A stretch of DNA of 64,000 bases from Sphingomonas naasensis (GTDB taxonomy: Bacteria > Pseudomonadota > Alphaproteobacteria > Sphingomonadales > Sphingomonadaceae). Position numbers and translations under genes: made by a program. The first letter of the stretch is position 1. Each line of letters begins with the position of its first letter. The notes beneath the pieces are model-generated. The model saw only the letters and a program-made list of their open reading frames with translations. It made no database searches and was not told the DNA's origin. The stretch is taken from positions 1 through 64,000 of the forward strand of contig NZ_SRXU01000013.1 of the NCBI RefSeq assembly GCF_004792695.1. The letters run 5' to 3'. Shown here one piece after another: positions 63,031 through 64,000 of this stretch.

Positions 63031-63129
63031 GGCGGCCCGATGCGCCGTGTCGCGCGTTTGCGCAAGCATTGGCAAGCCACCGGGGCACGGCTAACACGGA
63101 CGGCAGGGAGCCAAGGGAATGTGTGCGAT

Positions 63130-63969
63130 ATGGTGAAGATGGGGAGCGTCTGGGATCGCACCGCCGAGTTCCTCAGCGACAATCTCGGCGCCGTGCTGCC
63201 GATCGCGCTGCTCACCTTCTTCGTGCCGATGTCGATCCTGCGCAGCCTCTCGCCGATCGTCGCGACCGCGAGCGGATCGCTGGCGCTCACCGTCGGCGCC
63301 ATCGAGCTCGCGCTCGTCGTGGCGGTGTTCTGGGGGATGCTGACCATCACCGTGATGGCGCTCGACTTCGTCTCCGCCGCGGGCCAGACCGCGCCGTCGA
63401 TCGCGACGCGCCGGCTGTTGCCGACCTTGCTGGTGTCGATCGCGTTGTTCGTGGTGTCGCTGGCGGCGCTGCAGCCGGTGCCGCTGATCCTGATCGCCGC
63501 GGGCGTCGATGTCGAGGCGGCGGCGCGCACCGGCATGGTGGCGATCCCGCGCGGCACGGCTTGGCTGATCGTCGGCTATTTCCTGCTCGTCGCGGTGCTG
63601 TTCCTCTGGGCTTCGGCACGGCTGAGCGTGGTCGTTCCGGTCATCCTGCGCGAGAAGAAGAGCTTCGGCGCGCTGTCGCGATCGTGGCGGCTCACCCGCG
63701 GCTATGCGTTGCGGATCATCGGCGTGCTGATCCTCTACGCGGTGGTGTCGCTGGTCTCGGCGCTGGCCGCGCTGACCGTCTTCGGCAGCATCCTCTCGCT
63801 GATCCTCGGCAATGACGGCGATACGATCAGCCTCGCGAGCGTGCTGACCTCGATCGTCGTCGCCGCGGTCCAGACTGCGTTCATGGTGATCCCGCCGGTA
63901 TTCACCGCCAAGCTCTATGTCGCGCTCACCGCGCAGGCGGGGCTGCACCAGAACGAAGCCGCGGTATGA
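63130..63969 (+). CDS. Multi-pass membrane protein
   Basis: 279 residues with about six transmembrane helices. KSFGALSRSWRLTRGYALRIIG and the layout resemble glycerophosphoryl-diester-phosphodiesterase-membrane-domain-like proteins, but the catalytic part is absent. Function unknown. Start ATG 63130; GTG 63121 is an alternative with AAGGGAA upstream. Its stop overlaps the next gene (ATGA). Confidence 0.7.
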   Translation: MVKMGSVWDRTAEFLSDNLGAVLPIALLTFFVPMSILRSLSPIVATASGSLALTVGAIELALVVAVFWGMLTITVMALDFVSAAGQTAPSIATRRLLPTLLVSIALFVVSLAALQPVPLILIAAGVDVEAAARTGMVAIPRGTAWLIVGYFLLVAVLFLWASARLSVVVPVILREKKSFGALSRSWRLTRGYALRIIGVLILYAVVSLVSALAALTVFGSILSLILGNDGDTISLASVLTSIVVAAVQTAFMVIPPVFTAKLYVALTAQAGLHQNEAAV

Positions 63970-64000
63970 CGATCCGCCTTGCCGGCGTGCTCGCCGACGC
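63966..64000 (+). CDS. Start of a gene cut by the window end
   Basis: ATG 63966 overlaps the stop of the previous gene (ATGA) and opens MTIRLAGVLAD. Only 11 codons are visible, so no function can be given. Confidence 0.5.
   Translation, partial: MTIRLAGVLAD

Overview
The window looks like chromosomal DNA of a high-GC alphaproteobacterium, most likely Sphingomonas or a close relative. The signs are a GcrA cell-cycle regulator, a bacteriophytochrome with an HWE kinase, an alphaproteobacterial F0 cluster (atpI-B-E-F'-F), a vgr-related metallopeptidase-like protein, a PCuAC copper chaperone, many TTG/GTG starts and very dense packing. I see no rRNA, tRNA, CRISPR array, insertion sequence, integrase or prophage block. 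The region is ordinary core genome with small accessory pockets.

Layout. 1-6.8 kb: the end of a Pro/Arg-rich repeat protein, a small metallopeptidase-like protein, a secreted Sel1 protein, an amino-acid racemase, an alpha/beta hydrolase, then a tight minus-strand operon predicted to make an inositol phosphodiester or phospholipid (CDP-alcohol transferase, inositol-3-phosphate synthase, nucleotidyltransferase). 6.8-11.3 kb: PH-domain membrane protein, PCuAC lipoprotein, and dnaK-dnaJ behind a good heat-shock (RpoH) promoter. 11.3-14.7 kb: XRE regulator divergent from a small membrane protein, and a convergent pair of a tail-collar protein and an M15-type peptidase. 14.7-19.1 kb: purB, heme oxygenase and bacteriophytochrome as one minus-strand unit. 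19.2-23.3 kb: secreted proteins, an EF-hand protein, an Imm11-like protein, a GNAT protein, radC and a composite repeat. 23.4-26.0 kb: F0 ATP synthase genes.

26-37 kb: DoxX-like membrane protein, hybrid histidine kinase, exported methyltransferase-like protein, uvrC, a DUF3857/transglutaminase/TPR protein, and a polysaccharide deacetylase plus CelD-like GNAT pair. 37-45 kb: recO, leuB with a translationally coupled GT2-GtrA glycosyltransferase, a PMT-type glycosyltransferase, then metZ-apaG-LysR-GNAT-small membrane protein in a chain of overlapping genes. 45-52.7 kb: two beta-lactamase-fold serine hydrolases, an ECF sigma factor with a membrane partner, parE, a 49-residue small protein behind a LexA-box-like direct repeat, and gcrA. 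52.7-64 kb: an ABC-2 permease, a DUF4336 protein, argD-argF, hslO (Hsp33) behind a second heat-shock-like promoter, queC-queE, DUF2200, a Thr-rich lipoprotein, lipB and a membrane protein overlapping a gene cut by the window end.

Two families of intergenic palindromic repeats punctuate the window: family A of about 130 nt with CTCCC/GGGAG arms, and family B with GTCATCCCGGC-type arms. Some arms lie so close to the next gene that they supply its ribosome binding site (argF, probably leuB). The points most worth following up are the LexA-box small protein, the inositol operon, the tail-collar/peptidase pair and the candidate regulatory RNA before queC.
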